A stretch of DNA of 64,000 nt from Aulostomus chinensis (GCA_037954235.1 JBBMOA010000021.1:9992501-10056500), one strand, 5' to 3'; positions 1-13,003 are shown, counted from the first letter of the stretch. A program made the numbers and translations. The notes: generated by a model not told the origin, from the sequence alone.

Positions 1-111
1 GGATGCATCAGAGATTCCCATGTTTGCACAGTTCTCAAGAGCCTTTCTGTATCTTTGGCTGAGAATAATCTGATTCTGAGGCCGAATAACAATCTGTTCC
101 ACAAACAACTC
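1..111 (-). CDS. Candidate internal exon of an unidentified gene, cut by the window edge
   Basis: Read on the minus strand, 111 down to 1 is open in one frame for 36 codons. It is preceded by a good splice acceptor: a T-rich tract, then ATTTAG ending at 112. The exon would start with two bases (AG) completing a split codon. The peptide begins LFVEQIVIRPQNQ and later contains RYRKALENCANMG; its composition is like a helical soluble protein. I do not recognise the family. No matching upstream exon was found in the window, so the gene would have a long intron to the right, possibly starting at the CpG-rich block near 24 kb. The open frame could be chance, since 36 codons is not decisive. Confidence 0.35.
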
Positions 112-1432
112 TAAATTGGAATAAACATTAAACACAACAACTATCCGCTTCCGCTGTCAGATACTCAAAGATTCCGATCTGTTGGGGACTGTTGTGTAAG
201 CAGGAGTAGCAGCCTACGGTTTGGAGACAGGCAGTGCAGTTTTGCTTGGTATTTTTCTACTGCAGGCTGAAAGTAGGGCGTTTTCACACCTGTTTGCTCT
301 GCTAAACTTGGAGTGTTTTCCCCGAGGTTCGCTTGGTTTGTCACACAGGGAAAAATCCAAGCGAACCAAAATGTGTCACGATGAGTCAAGTGAGAATGTT
401 CACTCTGTTTATTGGTGAGAAATGAATCTGTATACAGGAAGGAGCTGTGTTCTGGATTAGTGCACATTTCTACTGCATTTTTTGGCATATATAATATATA
501 AATAAATGGTAAACGGACTGTATTTACATCACGCTTTTCTACCTTAGCAGATGTGAAAGCACTTGGAAGGCGCTGACCAGCTCAACAGGTAGAGTTTAGG
601 GATTCAGTTTCTTGCTCAAGGACACTTTGGTACCAAGTGAAGAGGATCAAACCACCTGCTCTTTGCTTACTTGATGGCCAATCTGAGTAAACAGATTCTG
701 CATATAAATACAGAATCTGTAGACAAGTCAGAGAAATCTCAGGACAGAAAAGCTCCTGGTTTGCTTTGGAGCGAGCCTCAGATGCATAAGCAGTCCGTGT
801 GCAGTGCAAGGACGGAAAAATGGCTGTGTAAATTGACTACTATTGATTTGATTTGCTCATATCGGTCATTTTTCAACTCCATGCAATCGTCTCAAATTGT
901 CACACAGACTATATACAATGAGCAGCAGACGGAACAAGGAAATCTGGGACCTGATATCCACTGGCTATACCACAATCCCGAAATACTGGCCTCTTGTTAC
1001 CAGAGGCTAAAACATCAGCCATAGCCGACGGGCTCCAAGATGGCTGATCCAATCCATGTTGCCTCAAATATATAATAACACAAGCTGCTACACTTTACAT
1101 TCTCTGCTGCATCCAAAAATGGAAAGCACCTTCTTCCCAGAACCATGTGGCTTAAACTGGCAGAGTTCATCAGGTCCTCACCAGTGTTGGTATGTAATAA
1201 CCACACAACCGCTTCAACAAGGGTTCGCTGCAATTCACTCTACTTTTGTGGATATAAGGCAGTGGTTTTTTTTGGTTGTTGTTTTTGTTTTTTAAGGGGG
1301 GAAAAATGGGGTTGTATCATAATCACAGTGTAGACTTTTACACGTCAATATATCCACAACAATATGTTGCGCCAAATACCTGTGAAACACCTGAGGCGAC
1401 CTGCTCCTCTAAGTAGCTTATAGTAGCAGAGC
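112..1432. other. Non-coding stretch, nothing recognised
   Basis: AT-rich sequence. The longest open frames (about 117 codons near 671-1024) have no domain-like composition and no splice context. If the exon at 1-111 is real, this is intron. Confidence 0.5.
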
Positions 1433-1585
1433 ATGACGGGCCGTGACCGTCCTGAACAGAGCGGCTCAAAAGTCGAGCGACTGAGGAGAAGTTATGATAC
1501 AAACTTTAAGCTGGTGGTGATAAATGCAGCAGATTCATCAAACAACCTTCAAGCAGCCAAGAAAAATGGTGTGCCACAGGTGTGA
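1433..1585 (+). pseudogene. Relic of a pogo-like/Brinker-type DNA-binding domain
   Basis: A 50-codon open frame (ATG 1433, TGA 1583-1585) contains RRSYDTNFKLVVINAA followed by NNLQAAKKNGV. This is the pattern of the Brinker/CENP-B N-terminal helix-turn-helix of pogo-class transposases and their host derivatives (SYD-x-FKL-x-V, then AAxxxGV). The frame stops right after the first helices, and no catalytic domain follows. The DNA after it, to about 1770, ends in GGTCTTATATTATGGACAAT plus ACGGTA, which resembles a terminal repeat I know from fish DNA transposons of this type. This is therefore a truncated transposon copy, not a host gene. No matching 5' terminal repeat was found. Confidence 0.5.
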
Positions 1586-1775
1586 TGTTAGATGACCCCC
1601 AAAAAATCATCTTTAACCTGCAAATGCCAGAAAAAAGCTCAATCAAAGTGATTTTATTTTGTTCTGAAAATAGAAGACGGTAAAAAAGGATTCCCCCCCC
1701 CCCCCAAAAATACGTGCTGAAAAAGGCTGGTTGTCTTATTAAAAGGGTCTTATATTATGGACAATACGGTAGTTG
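1586..1775 (+). mobile_element. 3' remnant of the same DNA transposon
   Basis: Follows the broken open reading frame directly. It contains a run of 13 C residues (about 1693-1705) and ends in a GGTCTTATATT...CAATACGGTA terminus near 1770. Family assignment rests on memory of similar fish repeat ends and is tentative. Confidence 0.35.
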
Positions 1776-4187
1776 TTTTGGCACCTGATTGCTGTTCTCA
1801 CACCTGCCCTAACAAACCACACTAGAACTGGACTCATCTGGATTTTAGTTGTTGCTCAAGCTTTGTTTCACCAAACTTCTACTAAAACTTTTTATTTATT
1901 TATTTCCCATACAATAAAAAGTCTTAGGAGTCGATTTAAGATGTCACCTTCCTTTGCTCCTGAGTAATGGTTGTACACACCTCCAGCTCTCTGTTTAAAT
2001 TTTGTACAAAATGAAAAACCACTGAACCTTTAATACAAGCTGCTGCTGCCACTGCTGAGGTGGAAAGTTTGTTTTTGACCCGCTTGATCATTTTCCCTGA
2101 CCGTGTCTACAAAGCTTCGGTTAAATCCGTGTCGTCCGAAACGCGCGTTTGTACCTCCACACAATGAGCACTCTGCCTCAACTGTTATTTCTATCTTACT
2201 CTCACACTGACTCAACACGCTGTTTCACAAGTGGCGAAAGTGACATCATGTGACAAAAAATAAAATAACACGAAAATAAAAGAGAGCGACATCCATGTGC
2301 AAAGCTCTCACGCGCCACTAGACAGCAATTACCAGCATGACCCGGCTCCCGTCTCACTGCCTCCGTGATTGCTGGAGGTAGTTCAATATGACCTGTGACT
2401 TAAAACCATTACAGAAAGCTTGGCCGGAGCAGCCCCTCTTTTGAATACAGAGCAGGGCTTTTTACTTCCAAATTTAGGTCAAGGTAAGGTAGAGTCAGGA
2501 CTTGTGGCCAACTTTGTAATTTCTGAGGATTAATCATTTCTGAGGCTTTTGATATATGAGACACTTAGTATGACTTGACACACTTTCTGCCCGGAAAGAG
2601 CAAATAAAACAAAGCTTACGTGTGGGTTCATAAGCATCTACGGACAACACACAGGCGCACCCTTCACTCCCAATTAACATGAGTCCACTAACCCCCACAC
2701 ACCCCACGGCCAATCTGCTGCCGCTCAGAGATGTTTTATTACACAGCATCAGCTTGCGAAAAATCCTGCGGACTACCAAAAGGAGCTGATCATGAGGAGG
2801 AGGAGGAGCGGTGGAGGTGGGTGGGTGGGTGTTTGGGGGGGAGACAGTGGCGCTGACACATAGCCCAGACCCTCAGGCTATACTGTCTGAGCTGCTCTCA
2901 GTGTCAAGAAAGCACTGTTTCCCAGGGAGCAAGATGTCACAGCAAGCTCGGAGAACAAACCAAGAGTTTGTCACCAGAGCCCCCAACCTACAATTTATAC
3001 ACAGACTTGATATTTGCATAACAACTTCAGAAAGGTGCGTCTGTCAGGAAGTGTTAGGTTAGACCATTTGCCCTGTTATGTTATGTTTCAAGGATGCTTC
3101 TTTTTTTTTTTCCTTTCTCAATATCATCAATGATTAACGGCGACCGGCTGATTAGCATGAAATCATATTTTACTCTCAACCTACCTCATGATCAAAACTA
3201 TTTTCCCCGTGTGGAATCTTTGAATAATTTCTGTGACATTCCTCAACATTAAACTCATTGCATTGAAGATCTCTTAAACTTCAAAGCATTCTTTGCATTA
3301 ATCCACCCCCCCCCCCCCCAAAAAAAAGAGGTGCTGTCATCAGAAGACAGATCAAGGAGGCGGCGGCGGCGGTGGCGTGGAAGTGACCAAACAAAATAAC
3401 TCACCGCTAATGCAACAAATATAAACATTAAAGCCAAGAACTGGCTCACCTGGGACCACAGCGATAAGGGGCGTAAAGCCCCCCAATGTGAATGGTGACA
3501 TTTTTAAAGCTTTAATTACATGCTTGGCTAACGGTTAGCCGACTGTCTCGGCTGGGTACAAAATTACATTATCACTGTCTACAGCTGTGAACGGGTTCAG
3601 AAGTGACATCCCAGTCACACACACCTGTCCTCTACACCTTTTTGAGGTGAAGAAGTAAAGCAAGGGCGCTCGCTCGCTCGCTCCCTCGCCGCCGATAATC
3701 AAGGGTGTAAGTGCTGACTTACAGGACAAGCTCAGATCTTTACTTCCAAGGGTTGCAGCGACTCATCTCAAAAAGAATGAAACGCTTCCTTGATGCTCCT
3801 TGATGCTAAGCAGAATCGAAATGAAAGGGAAAAAAATTGCAGTTATTCAAGGGTAAATTCCTCTTGTTCCATTGAGAATGGTAAATCTGTGAGTGGAAAG
3901 TTGAGGCCCGGAATGTTACAGCTTGGAGTCATCCAATTATTAATATCATAATCAATCATATCAGCTGTAGAGGTGACAGGCTATAACTGAGGGAATGATG
4001 TATGAAATCTCCTCTACTGCAGGGGGAGGCGGAGTCTCTTTGGTTAAACGTGATGCTGCAGGGTTGTCAGGAAGTGCAGGATGACAGGAGGCCCCCATAC
4101 GGGATTATAAATGTAGTTTATTTTCGCATGTAAAACTACAAATATACATCGTGTATTTTCAGAGGGGATGTAAAGGAGGGTTACCAA
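1776..4187. other. Non-coding stretch, nothing recognised
   Basis: No exon-like open frame with splice sites was seen. It contains a run of C then A at about 3306-3327, a GGC/GGT triplet patch near 3356-3376 and a (CGCT)n patch near 3668-3682. Confidence 0.45.
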
Positions 4188-4440
4188 AGGTAGGGATGCA
4201 CCATTACATTACATTTGCTCATCATCTGTCGTTTACGATGAAGAAGCAATGCAGCAAATATTGAATTCATGGGCTTTTCCAATTGTTTACATTCGTTTTT
4301 CAATTCATAATCATCATCATATAAACCCGATTTTATACAGATACTATCAAGACAGGTAAATATCAGCCATACCAGATGTAAAAATATCAGCATACAGGTA
4401 TAAAAAAATTATTTTCCGATATCAATCTCTCTGACTCCAG
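4188..4440. mobile_element. Degenerate hAT-like repeat fragment
   Basis: Starts with TAGGGATGCACCATTAC and continues with repeated GATACTATC, ATATCAGCC and GATATCAATC words. This resembles the common fish hAT-type non-autonomous repeats (AGGGATGCACCGATAC followed by GATAC-rich sequence). The copy is strongly diverged and its ends are not defined. Confidence 0.3.
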
Positions 4441-7400
4441 GGACTTAAAAAGTGTCATTTTCAAGATGGCAGGTACAAGAATCATGAATAGTTCCTCTGA
4501 GGTTATTTTACAGAATTAGATATTGTAGATGTTTTTCTAAGAAGTCCGTCACATGAAGAAGTCTCACAGCAGCTCATCGCAAAATTGATTTGTTTGCACG
4601 GACATTCATTATTTTCTCAGCATTTGTCAAACTAAGGGCCTGTATCCTCTAAAAAAAAATTTGTTTTTTCTTCTGCTCTTGCTTTTCAATGGGAACAACT
4701 AGCTTTTTATTCAATGCCACAAACAACCAGAGTGCCAGGCTTTTGTTTCTGGTTGCTGAGAGTTGAAAAATGTTCAACATTTTGGTAAATTGCCTCGCAT
4801 ATCTTTGTCATTTTCACCACAGTCGTCCTGTTTGACTGCTGAACCACAAAAAGGGGAAGAGCGCTACAAAAATCTCATAAACCCGCACAACACCGCAGGT
4901 CCATCTTCTCTCCCCCTGATCTCATTTCATCTCTTGACTGAGCCTAACATTTTTACCAGATATTCCGTATCAACCAAAAATGTCACGCTGCATCTCTTAA
5001 GTGTTCTCAGAGGAAAGCCTGGCGCTTACAGCGAGGGGTTGCAAAAAAAAAACAAAAACTTTGGTGGAAGTATCTTTTGTACTTGCACCGAGTTTTTCCC
5101 TCTCTGTTAGATGGAAAATCCCTGATTCAACCATGTAATTCTTCGGATGATGGTGAAAACTTTATTTTATCATTATTCTATAGCTTCTTCAAATAAAGTT
5201 CACCGATGTGGATTAACGTTTTATGATGTTGCACCACAGTTAACAAAAAAATTCAGTCAAGGTTGTAAATTTGTGGGAACTATGATGTTTTATAAACCCG
5301 TCTCCTGCTGCAATTTGTGCTTCAACAATGATAAGCGCCGCCAAAGTTCTACAAAAAGCTAACGGAAGCCTTTCATTTAAATAAAGCCCCTTTTTTTGCA
5401 GTCAGTTGCTAATATGTACATTTTGTTCATTTGAACACCGATCTCGCAGTGAAGTCGTTTGGATTTCCGTACAGAAGAAGATGTTTTCCTCATTAGACTG
5501 AAGGTATGAGCAGCGTCTGCTTCTTGTCAAATTGCTTTTCCTCTTTTTGTAGCTTGTTTGTATGTTTTACACACTCATTTAAATCAGCTACAGTAGTAGT
5601 GTCACACTGCAAGTAAACTTACCCATTAGTGTTTTTGTGATGGAGTCGGTCACTTTGTTGGCAACATTGTAAAGAACCCTATTTTCTCATATTTCTTCTT
5701 TTTTTTTTTTTTGAACAGATCTCTGACAAACACCCAATTGGTCAAACCCAAGAGAGAGAGACGAGCTAGACGTATAAACCATAATCAATCTTCCCACGTT
5801 CTTCTTGCAAATCAACTGAACTCACCCAAGATAACAAGCTTAAGAGGCTGCCAACACCTACGGCTCAGTAATTACACGCCTGAAAAACAACAACAACAAC
5901 AACAACAACAAACTCTGGTGGAAAAAAAACCCAAAACAACAACATACATACACTTGATCAAATCTAAAGGACCTACAGATGGGGAGGGAGCCACACGAAA
6001 CGTCTTTGTGGCGGAGAGGTTCGTAAATTAGGTCTTGGCTCCTCTGGAACCAATTAATTACCCGAATGTGTGCTTGTGCGTGTGTGTGTGCTTGTGCGTG
6101 TGTACGTGCGTGTGTGTGTGTGTATGGTCTTTGTGTGTCTGTTGAGCGCTTGTAATTTGTCGCGTTAACACCAGAGACGAGCACAATGGCAGAAAGTTAA
6201 TGAGAGAGAGAGAGAGAGAGTTGGGTTTGGTGAACAGCAGCTGTTTTGACTCCAAGAAAAAGGAGAAGAAAAAAAAAAGGACGAAGCAGAAGTGGTCTTT
6301 GTGTGTTTTCATGTGCGTCTCTCAAGTGGGTGAAGCGGAACAACGGAGACGAAGCCTGCGGGCATCTACCCTGATTGCGTCTCACGTAAACATGTAGGCC
6401 TGCATCCTCGCATCTACTTCCCTTTTTCGGTTTAGCGTGAGGCGTTTCACCTGGAACTGAACGGACTAAAACACACCTGAGACTTGCAGCTACTTCTAGA
6501 ACAAACCTTTAGCCTCAGGCAACACGGGTCTCTGGATCTATTAAGGCCATGTAAAGTCAAAGGATCCTGCCTTAACTATGAGATGTACTACTTCAGTAAT
6601 TCTTCTTCCTTTCTGTTGAGTTCTGCCAGAGCAGGGCCTGAGGGTAAAGCCTTTAATTGGGCATTTGATTCCCACTACAGAAGAAGACTTTATTTGTCAG
6701 TTTTGGAATTTTACACGCACGGCTGAAGATTCACACGTAGCACATGCAGATTGCGTGTATCTTACATGTAGTAGCCTGTCCCAGTGACTATATTAATTTC
6801 ACACTCTTTCAAGCTCCGTTTTGAATAAAATCAGCTCATCTTGAGGTCATGGGATGCACAAATGACTGGTTAATAAGCTTATTTACATCCTGTGAAAATG
6901 AGGTGTGAGTAAATCAAATGATTGGTGCTGCGTCTTTGAAATTCAACACATTAAAAAGAACTTTTAACATCAGGACTCTGTGATTAGGATTCTGCTGGGA
7001 GGCGGTAATTGCATTTCCTTCTGTGTGATCCAGCGTATTTCCCCCATGTGAGGAGCCTGGTTTTTTTTTTGAAGAAGAAGAAGTGCAACACACACACACA
7101 CATACACACACTTCATAGCTTCTGTGCGTCACTCTCTAAGGGGAAAGTCAACAATTGCAAATATTAATAGATGTGGATTTGTCCGTCATTACACAGCTGG
7201 TTCATGTACCCCCCCAACCCCCACAACACGAGGGTGATAACTGCAGTCTGGTTCTCCCTAATGGCAACCAGAGAAAAAACACCAATCAAACACATTTTGT
7301 TCATCCTAACCTCTGCAGAAAACCAAACTACCGCCTGATGGCATCTTTCTTTTATATCTTGTTAAAAATAGCTTTAAGCTTTCAGCATGAATATTCACCA

Positions 7401-8379
7401 CTCACACTCTATTTATAACGTAGCTGACATCTTGAGCACATCTTTTAAACTCGCGACGAATCAACACAAAGTGTAAAAAAGAAGTAAATAAAAAAGGTGG
7501 AAAGCTCATGACCGTGTACCGCGTACGATGCCGTCATGATCACACCCACATGACGCCATTGTCTCAACGCTTAGCTCCAAAGGCTTAATGACCAAGTTAT
7601 TCGAGGCTTTTGCGAGCAGGTGACGTCCCGTGTAAATGCCAAGCAGAAGGTCACCAGAAGCAGTGATCTCCAGCCAAAGTTGACAAAGAACCCAGGAAGA
7701 AAATTGTAGTTTATGTGGGGGTTGTTGCATTTGTTAACTACAGGTGAAGCATTTAACATTTGAGTAAATTTCCTTTCATAATGCTGCCATTCTATACTGT
7801 CACATGGGGGGGGGGGGTGCACTCCTGTTGTCAAGGACAGAAGGGAGGGAGACGTCAGGAAACTGAGACTCAAGCTGATTTTCTGTGGGTGTCATTATTG
7901 ATGCTGATCCCTCGACGCGTCATGCTACACTCTTACTAATCAGGTCTCACTATAATGTTTCCGCACAGTCTCTTTCTTTGATCAATGACACTCTGCCCTC
8001 CTTTTAAAAGCGTGAAACTTCAGACAGAAAAGCGTGAACTGCACGGTTAATCCACTCTACCAGTGTAGAAGCACTGCCACCTTGGATGGACAGACGGAGG
8101 GTGGGGGAACACGAAGTGGGTGAAGATCTGATTGCAGGTGTGCAGGACCACACATTCATCTTTACAAATGTCAGAGAGGTATTGTCCCTCATTCTTATGC
8201 ATCTGCTTTGAACCTTTGTGGGCACAGTAACATTCATCCTGCAGGGACTGGCTTTAGTACTGCAGTTTCCTATTTTGTGTGTGTGTGTGTTTGTGTGTGT
8301 GCGCAAAAATTTCAGCAGACAGTAGAACCGAGCTCTTGCTGTTCCAAATTCACATCTGCCTCTGAGCTTGCAGCAGTGT
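4441..8379. other. Non-coding stretch with short repeats
   Basis: No supported exon. It contains (CAA)n at 5887-5911, a TG-rich tract at 6068-6124, (GA)n at 6201-6220, (GAA)n near 7071-7083 and a TG tract at 8275-8301. Open frames over these tracts are repeat artefacts. Confidence 0.45.
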
Positions 8380-8735
8380 TTTAAGCATGGTTGTCATCAC
8401 ATTATTACGCTCATGTTCTGGCTTTGTATTGTTTCTCGTGTGTTCCCTATTTTTTTCCCGTCTTTTAGGAATGCTTCACCTGTGTATCATCAGTTAATCA
8501 GACCTCGTCAGCCACAGCCTTACGCCCAGTGAATTCTCAGCCTACCAGCTCCTTCCTTGCCCGCGTCTTCTCCCTCCTGCTTCCTGTTGCCTCGTTAGTT
8601 CAGTTTAGTTAACTTCCTCTGTCACCTTGCGCGTGCCTGCACCACTGTGTAACTTGTTTATCTGGAGTCTTACCTTTGTTTATTTTGGTCATTAAAAAAA
8701 ACCTGAGGTTCGTCATATCCAACCCCTTCATTTCC
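8380..8735 (+). repeat. Possible interspersed repeat, pyrimidine-rich 3' end type
   Basis: The run of phrases TTCTCGTGTGTTCCC, CTTCCTGTTGCCTCGTTAGT and TTTATTTTGGTCATTAAA matches the style of a frequent fish repeat whose 3' end reads '...TGTTGCCTCATTAGTT...GGTCATTAAA'. Identity rests on recall only, and there are no clear borders. Confidence 0.25.
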
Positions 8736-10422
8736 TTCTCCTTCTTCGACTTTGACGAAGGCAACATAACAGCCTTGGGATTTAGCCTTGCACAGAAGGC
8801 AGCAAGTGCATTTTGGTTGTTGTATTTTCTACACCCGACAGTTGAACTGACAATGTTTGTGCCTTTCCACTGCAGGTTTCACAAAAAGACAATTTATTCA
8901 TCATTAAAGTCACAAAAGAAGACTTGACAGATGTATGCTAACATTTCCCAGCCCTGCTAAGCTAACTAGCGGTCTGTGGGTCTCAGTTCTCTAATGAAAA
9001 CACAGAGGAGAGAAGGGTATCTGCCCAACAGATCCTAAACTGCTACCTTGCACATATTACTCACATAAACATGCAGTATTTATACTCTTATTTATTTTAT
9101 TTCGTGTCATTACTGCCTTGTAGCGACAACACAAACTTCTTTTAAACTCCATGTGACAAACATGGATGTTTTAAAGTCAGGCAACGAATTGCAAGTCTTT
9201 AAGCTACGACGCAGATGTGCCCCCAAAGCACTGAGAACAAAGACCAAGCGAGCTAAATGAGCCATTGAACAATCTACAGAACTTCTGTATCATCGCCTTC
9301 GCTGGAAAAGACAGTGAGGAAGAGTGAGAGCGCCCGCCTCTCTAGAGAGACTTATAAAGCTGTCAATTGTCACATTTCACAAATGTGTATGTCACAGTAT
9401 GTCTTTAAAATTTGGTTCAGCTGCGTAAAATTAAAAACATCATCAAATTATCAACTTAGGTCAGCCCGCAAGGACGAGGAATGGTCTATAATTGTTCTAA
9501 GACTGCAAGTGCCAGCAGGTACGCAGCACGACAAGGAGAGCAGGTGTGTATGTTTGTGTGGCTTCAGGCTTCATGTTGGTATTTAATGAGTTTAGGGGGG
9601 AACTCCAAGGTTTCCGGGATAACAATGACAGGCTGTAGGATCTATTTGGGCCAGTATTAACTCTCTGAGCTTCTGTAGCTTCAGGCTCCTTCACTGGCTT
9701 GATTAAGCAGGTATAAGCCAGGCGACTTTGTGCCCTCTCGTCTCTAAAACAAAGTCTCGCACAAGGTGACACAAACAAACTCACAGGGCTTCTTTCTTTT
9801 CTTTTTTAAAAAATATCTTCACTTTAAATTGCATACATGAAGCCAAACCCTCAGAAAATGCCACCAGGGCAAGAAACGACACTGTCTAATCATCAGCTAC
9901 ATCACCCCCCCCCCCAACCTCTGACAGATGAAGAGAGACAGCATGGCATGTGTCTATAATGGCGACGGCTCTAATTTAAGCTCACAGCTAAATATACAGT
10001 GCAACGCTGCCCCTCTGAACCATGCAGTTTCATGACGCCTTTGATGGCTCTACATCAAAGCTGAATAACACCACTTTTAACTCCAGTACATTAATTCACA
10101 TTCTATGTTTAGGTTCATGTTGCTGCATGAGATTAAAAAAATAATAAATTAAATTCATACACACGTCGCAGCTCTTTGGCCACCTGACCTAGACTTCCCA
10201 GAAATGACGGGATGTATTGTTTTGGGAATACCTTCCTGTGTATTTATGATAACAATTACAGGTTGGGGTCCTGGTTAATACCCTCCCTCAGCACTCTGAA
10301 TCCCCAGGAGTTCGTCCCAGGCATACCGCAGTGGGCGTATTTAATGTGTGGTCTCCTCTGTTGTTGTCACAGCAGCCCTGGGGTCCATCTGGGCTTGATT
10401 GTAGGCCAAAAACAGATGTTCC

Positions 10423-10473
<51 letters not shown>

Positions 10474-11267
10474 ATCCAGCTGTCTACCTGACCCAAATGT
10501 ATCTATTACTTCTGAAATGCCTCTTTGTCAGTGTGACTGACCCACTTGTATCACTTTGCATTTACTTGTGTGTTGAGTGTGAGTTTCTTCTGTGTGTGAT
10601 AGTTTTCAGTGTGTCGTGAACAGATGCTCCTCTGATCCAGATTAGTGGCATTTGTACATTTCTTCCTCCATGTGTTAAGAAGATGGTATGTGTTTATTCG
10701 TGTTTTGTAGAGCTTAAAAGATAAGTAGAGTAATTGGGTTTTTTTTTTTTAACTGAAAAGGATTTGGACTGTGTTTTAATCCATTAACTCATTATTTAAA
10801 CAAGCTTCTCAAATGGAAGCGAGTTTGTTGATTTTTCTTCGTAGCAGATAATGAACCATCATTGAATTTCCCAGATCAAGTCAAACAAATAAAATCTTCA
10901 AAAATTAAATCTTTTATCAGCCTTCCACATTCCAAAAAAAATCACTTTCCAGTTTCAATGCAGTTTAACCTACCTTTTTATTTTTTGACATTCTGCTAAA
11001 AATTAATGGACACAAAAATCCCTTGTTACTTAAATCAGACTTTAATTCGTAACTTTTATATTGCAAAATTGCAATCTTAGGTGCATAACATTCCATCAGG
11101 AGATTGGGACTCCCAGATTGTCAGTTATTTACTTCAGGTGTTTAACAAAAACATTGTTTGAATGTCTGTCATGAAAAAACATTCACGAATCTTTTCGGTA
11201 AAATATTTATTAAAATAAAAATCCTCCTGATTATGTCTGTGTTTGCTCTCCTTCTCGACTTGATCAT

Positions 11268-11269
<2 letters not shown>
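8736..11269. other. Non-coding stretch with microsatellites
   Basis: No exon recognised. (TG)n runs at 10428-10471; the 135-codon open frame across it is a repeat artefact. Confidence 0.45.

Positions 11270-11315
<46 letters not shown>
11270..11315 (+). repeat. (CT)n microsatellite
   Basis: About 22 perfect CT units, directly in front of a retrotransposon-like fragment. Confidence 0.95.
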
Positions 11316-11317
<2 letters not shown>

Positions 11318-11540
11318 GCATCACGGAACTCTTACAGAATCACTCCATCCACTGTGTAACTGCCCATTGTTGCACACTTGTACCATCATATTCACCCCTG
11401 CTACCGTCTGGCAGAAGGTACCGGAGCATCTGTACAAAGAACGGTTCCACCCCCAGGCAGTCAGACTGCTCAACCCACGATAAACAAAAGTTCTCTTGAG
11501 AACTGTATCCCATTCTACCTTGCAAAAAAAAAAAAAAAAT
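11316..11540 (+). mobile_element. 3' fragment of a non-LTR retrotransposon with poly(A)
   Basis: One frame includes LPSGRRYRSI followed by a degraded stretch ending PRQSDCST. This is like the extreme C-terminal motif of fish LINE ORF2 proteins (SGRRYRSIR...PQAVRLLN). The fragment ends in a 16-A run at about 11524-11539. It is 5'-truncated and frame-damaged. I am fairly sure it is LINE-derived but not of the clade. Confidence 0.45.
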
Positions 11541-11577
11541 TAAATTAAAAAAATATATGTGTGTGTGTGTGTGTATG

Positions 11578-11645
<68 letters not shown>

Positions 11646-11652
11646 TATAATC
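11541..11652. repeat. Compound (TG)n-(TA)n microsatellite
   Basis: A TG tract at 11557-11575 is followed by a long alternating TA tract to about 11649, growing out of the poly(A) tail of the preceding LINE fragment. This is a common origin of microsatellites. Confidence 0.9.
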
Positions 11653-11954
11653 TTATTTTCTGTATTGAAATATGAAAATATTGAAATTCAGATGCTGTAT
11701 TTATGTGAAATCCACTGAGGAAAATCTTCCCCCTCACAGTCCCTTTATGAGAAATAAAGCAAAAGAATAAAACTCTGATTATTTTAGTCAAATAAAGATC
11801 AGTGCAGCGAAGATGGAGCCGAGACAAGAGGGAGGTGCTTTCCAAGGAGTTGAAATTAAGAAGAAAATGGTCAAAATCCCATATTGATGTTAATTTGAGC
11901 TCGTATACGTCTAGGAGAAACAGGCTGAGTAGAGAAGATTCTATTTTCCTCACT

Positions 11955-11957
<3 letters not shown>

Positions 11958-11995
<38 letters not shown>
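11958..11995 (+). repeat. (TG)n microsatellite
   Basis: About 18 perfect TG units. Adjacent cysteine/valine and threonine/histidine open frames are artefacts of it. Confidence 0.95.
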
Positions 11996-12084
11996 TGCCA
12001 AAGAATTCTTGGAGGCATTGGACTTCTCGACTGTCTGGGAAGACCGAAACTGGATGAAGTAATGGCTTTCAGGCTCGTACTGAC

Positions 12085-12420
12085 CTGCTGCTCAGAAAGT
12101 AAAAAGAGAAGAGGAAAGGGAGAAGTAGAGAGAAAGTCGTCCAGGGTCACTTGAGGTAGATTACTGGACAGAGGCTGGTTAAAAATGAGAGAACTGGAGG
12201 AACAAAGGATGAGGGGATGAGGAAGAAAGAAGATGAAATTAGGAGAGTGACAGGGATGGAGTAGGTTGGAGAGGAGATGGGTGTTAAAGAGGTTAGGTGG
12301 AAACAAAAGGAGCGGTGAGTGAGGGAGATAATGGAGCGGATTAATAGAAGACGAGTTCAGGAAAAAAAGAGAAGTTCAGTGGCACTGCAGAAAGAGAGAA
12401 GAAAAGATAGAGTTGAGGCT
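12085..12420 (+). repeat. Long purine-rich tract
   Basis: The plus strand is strongly biased to A and G for about 330 bases (AGAAGAGGAAAGGGAGAAG, GGAAGAAAGAAGATGAAATT and similar). It is not a simple repeat. The 118-codon minus-strand frame here (FFLPHPLIL type) merely reflects the pyrimidine-rich complement. Confidence 0.6.
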
Positions 12421-12931
12421 GTTGAGAGGACTGCCAGGGATCTCCATAAATAACATATACCACATGCCATAAAACTGCAGTTCCTCACATCTCCCTGGTC
12501 CAGTGGGTCTATGTCACATGTCAAGAGAGCGGCCCCGCAGAGGTAATTGAATCAGGACAAGAAAACAGGAGTGGAACAGACCTGGGTGAGGTGTTCAGGC
12601 ACAGCTGGGAAAGCAAGTCCTCCCCCCTCCCCCTTTTATTTTTTAAAGAGAAAAGGAAACAGTGGTGGTATTCTGAGGATCTCTGACTGACCTCTGACAC
12701 AGAACAGCCTGTCGCGGGGGCTCTAGCTGCAGGTGTGACACAGTACCGCTCTGTTTACCATCCATATCCACCATCATTACCTTTCATCCACCTCACGTGT
12801 GCCCGCTTGCACGAACACACCAGGGCTTTTTTGGTTTTATGTCAACTGCAATCATAAGACCTTAATCATCCAGCCCTGTGAGAAATGATGGGCCAAGCAC
12901 TGTTTTATAAAAAAAAAGCACTGGCGCAGCT

Positions 12932-12932
<1 letters not shown>

Positions 12933-12970
<38 letters not shown>
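12933..12970 (+). repeat. (TG)n microsatellite
   Basis: Near-perfect TG repeat. Confidence 0.95.
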
Positions 12971-12971
<1 letters not shown>

Positions 12972-13003
12972 CTGGAGTTTACTTATTTCAAGTCTTAAAG
13001 ATG

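Noticed and set aside
8004..8306. 100-codon minus-strand frame with some ordinary-looking composition
   Set aside because: It starts within a CA repeat, has no domain and no splice sites at plausible positions.
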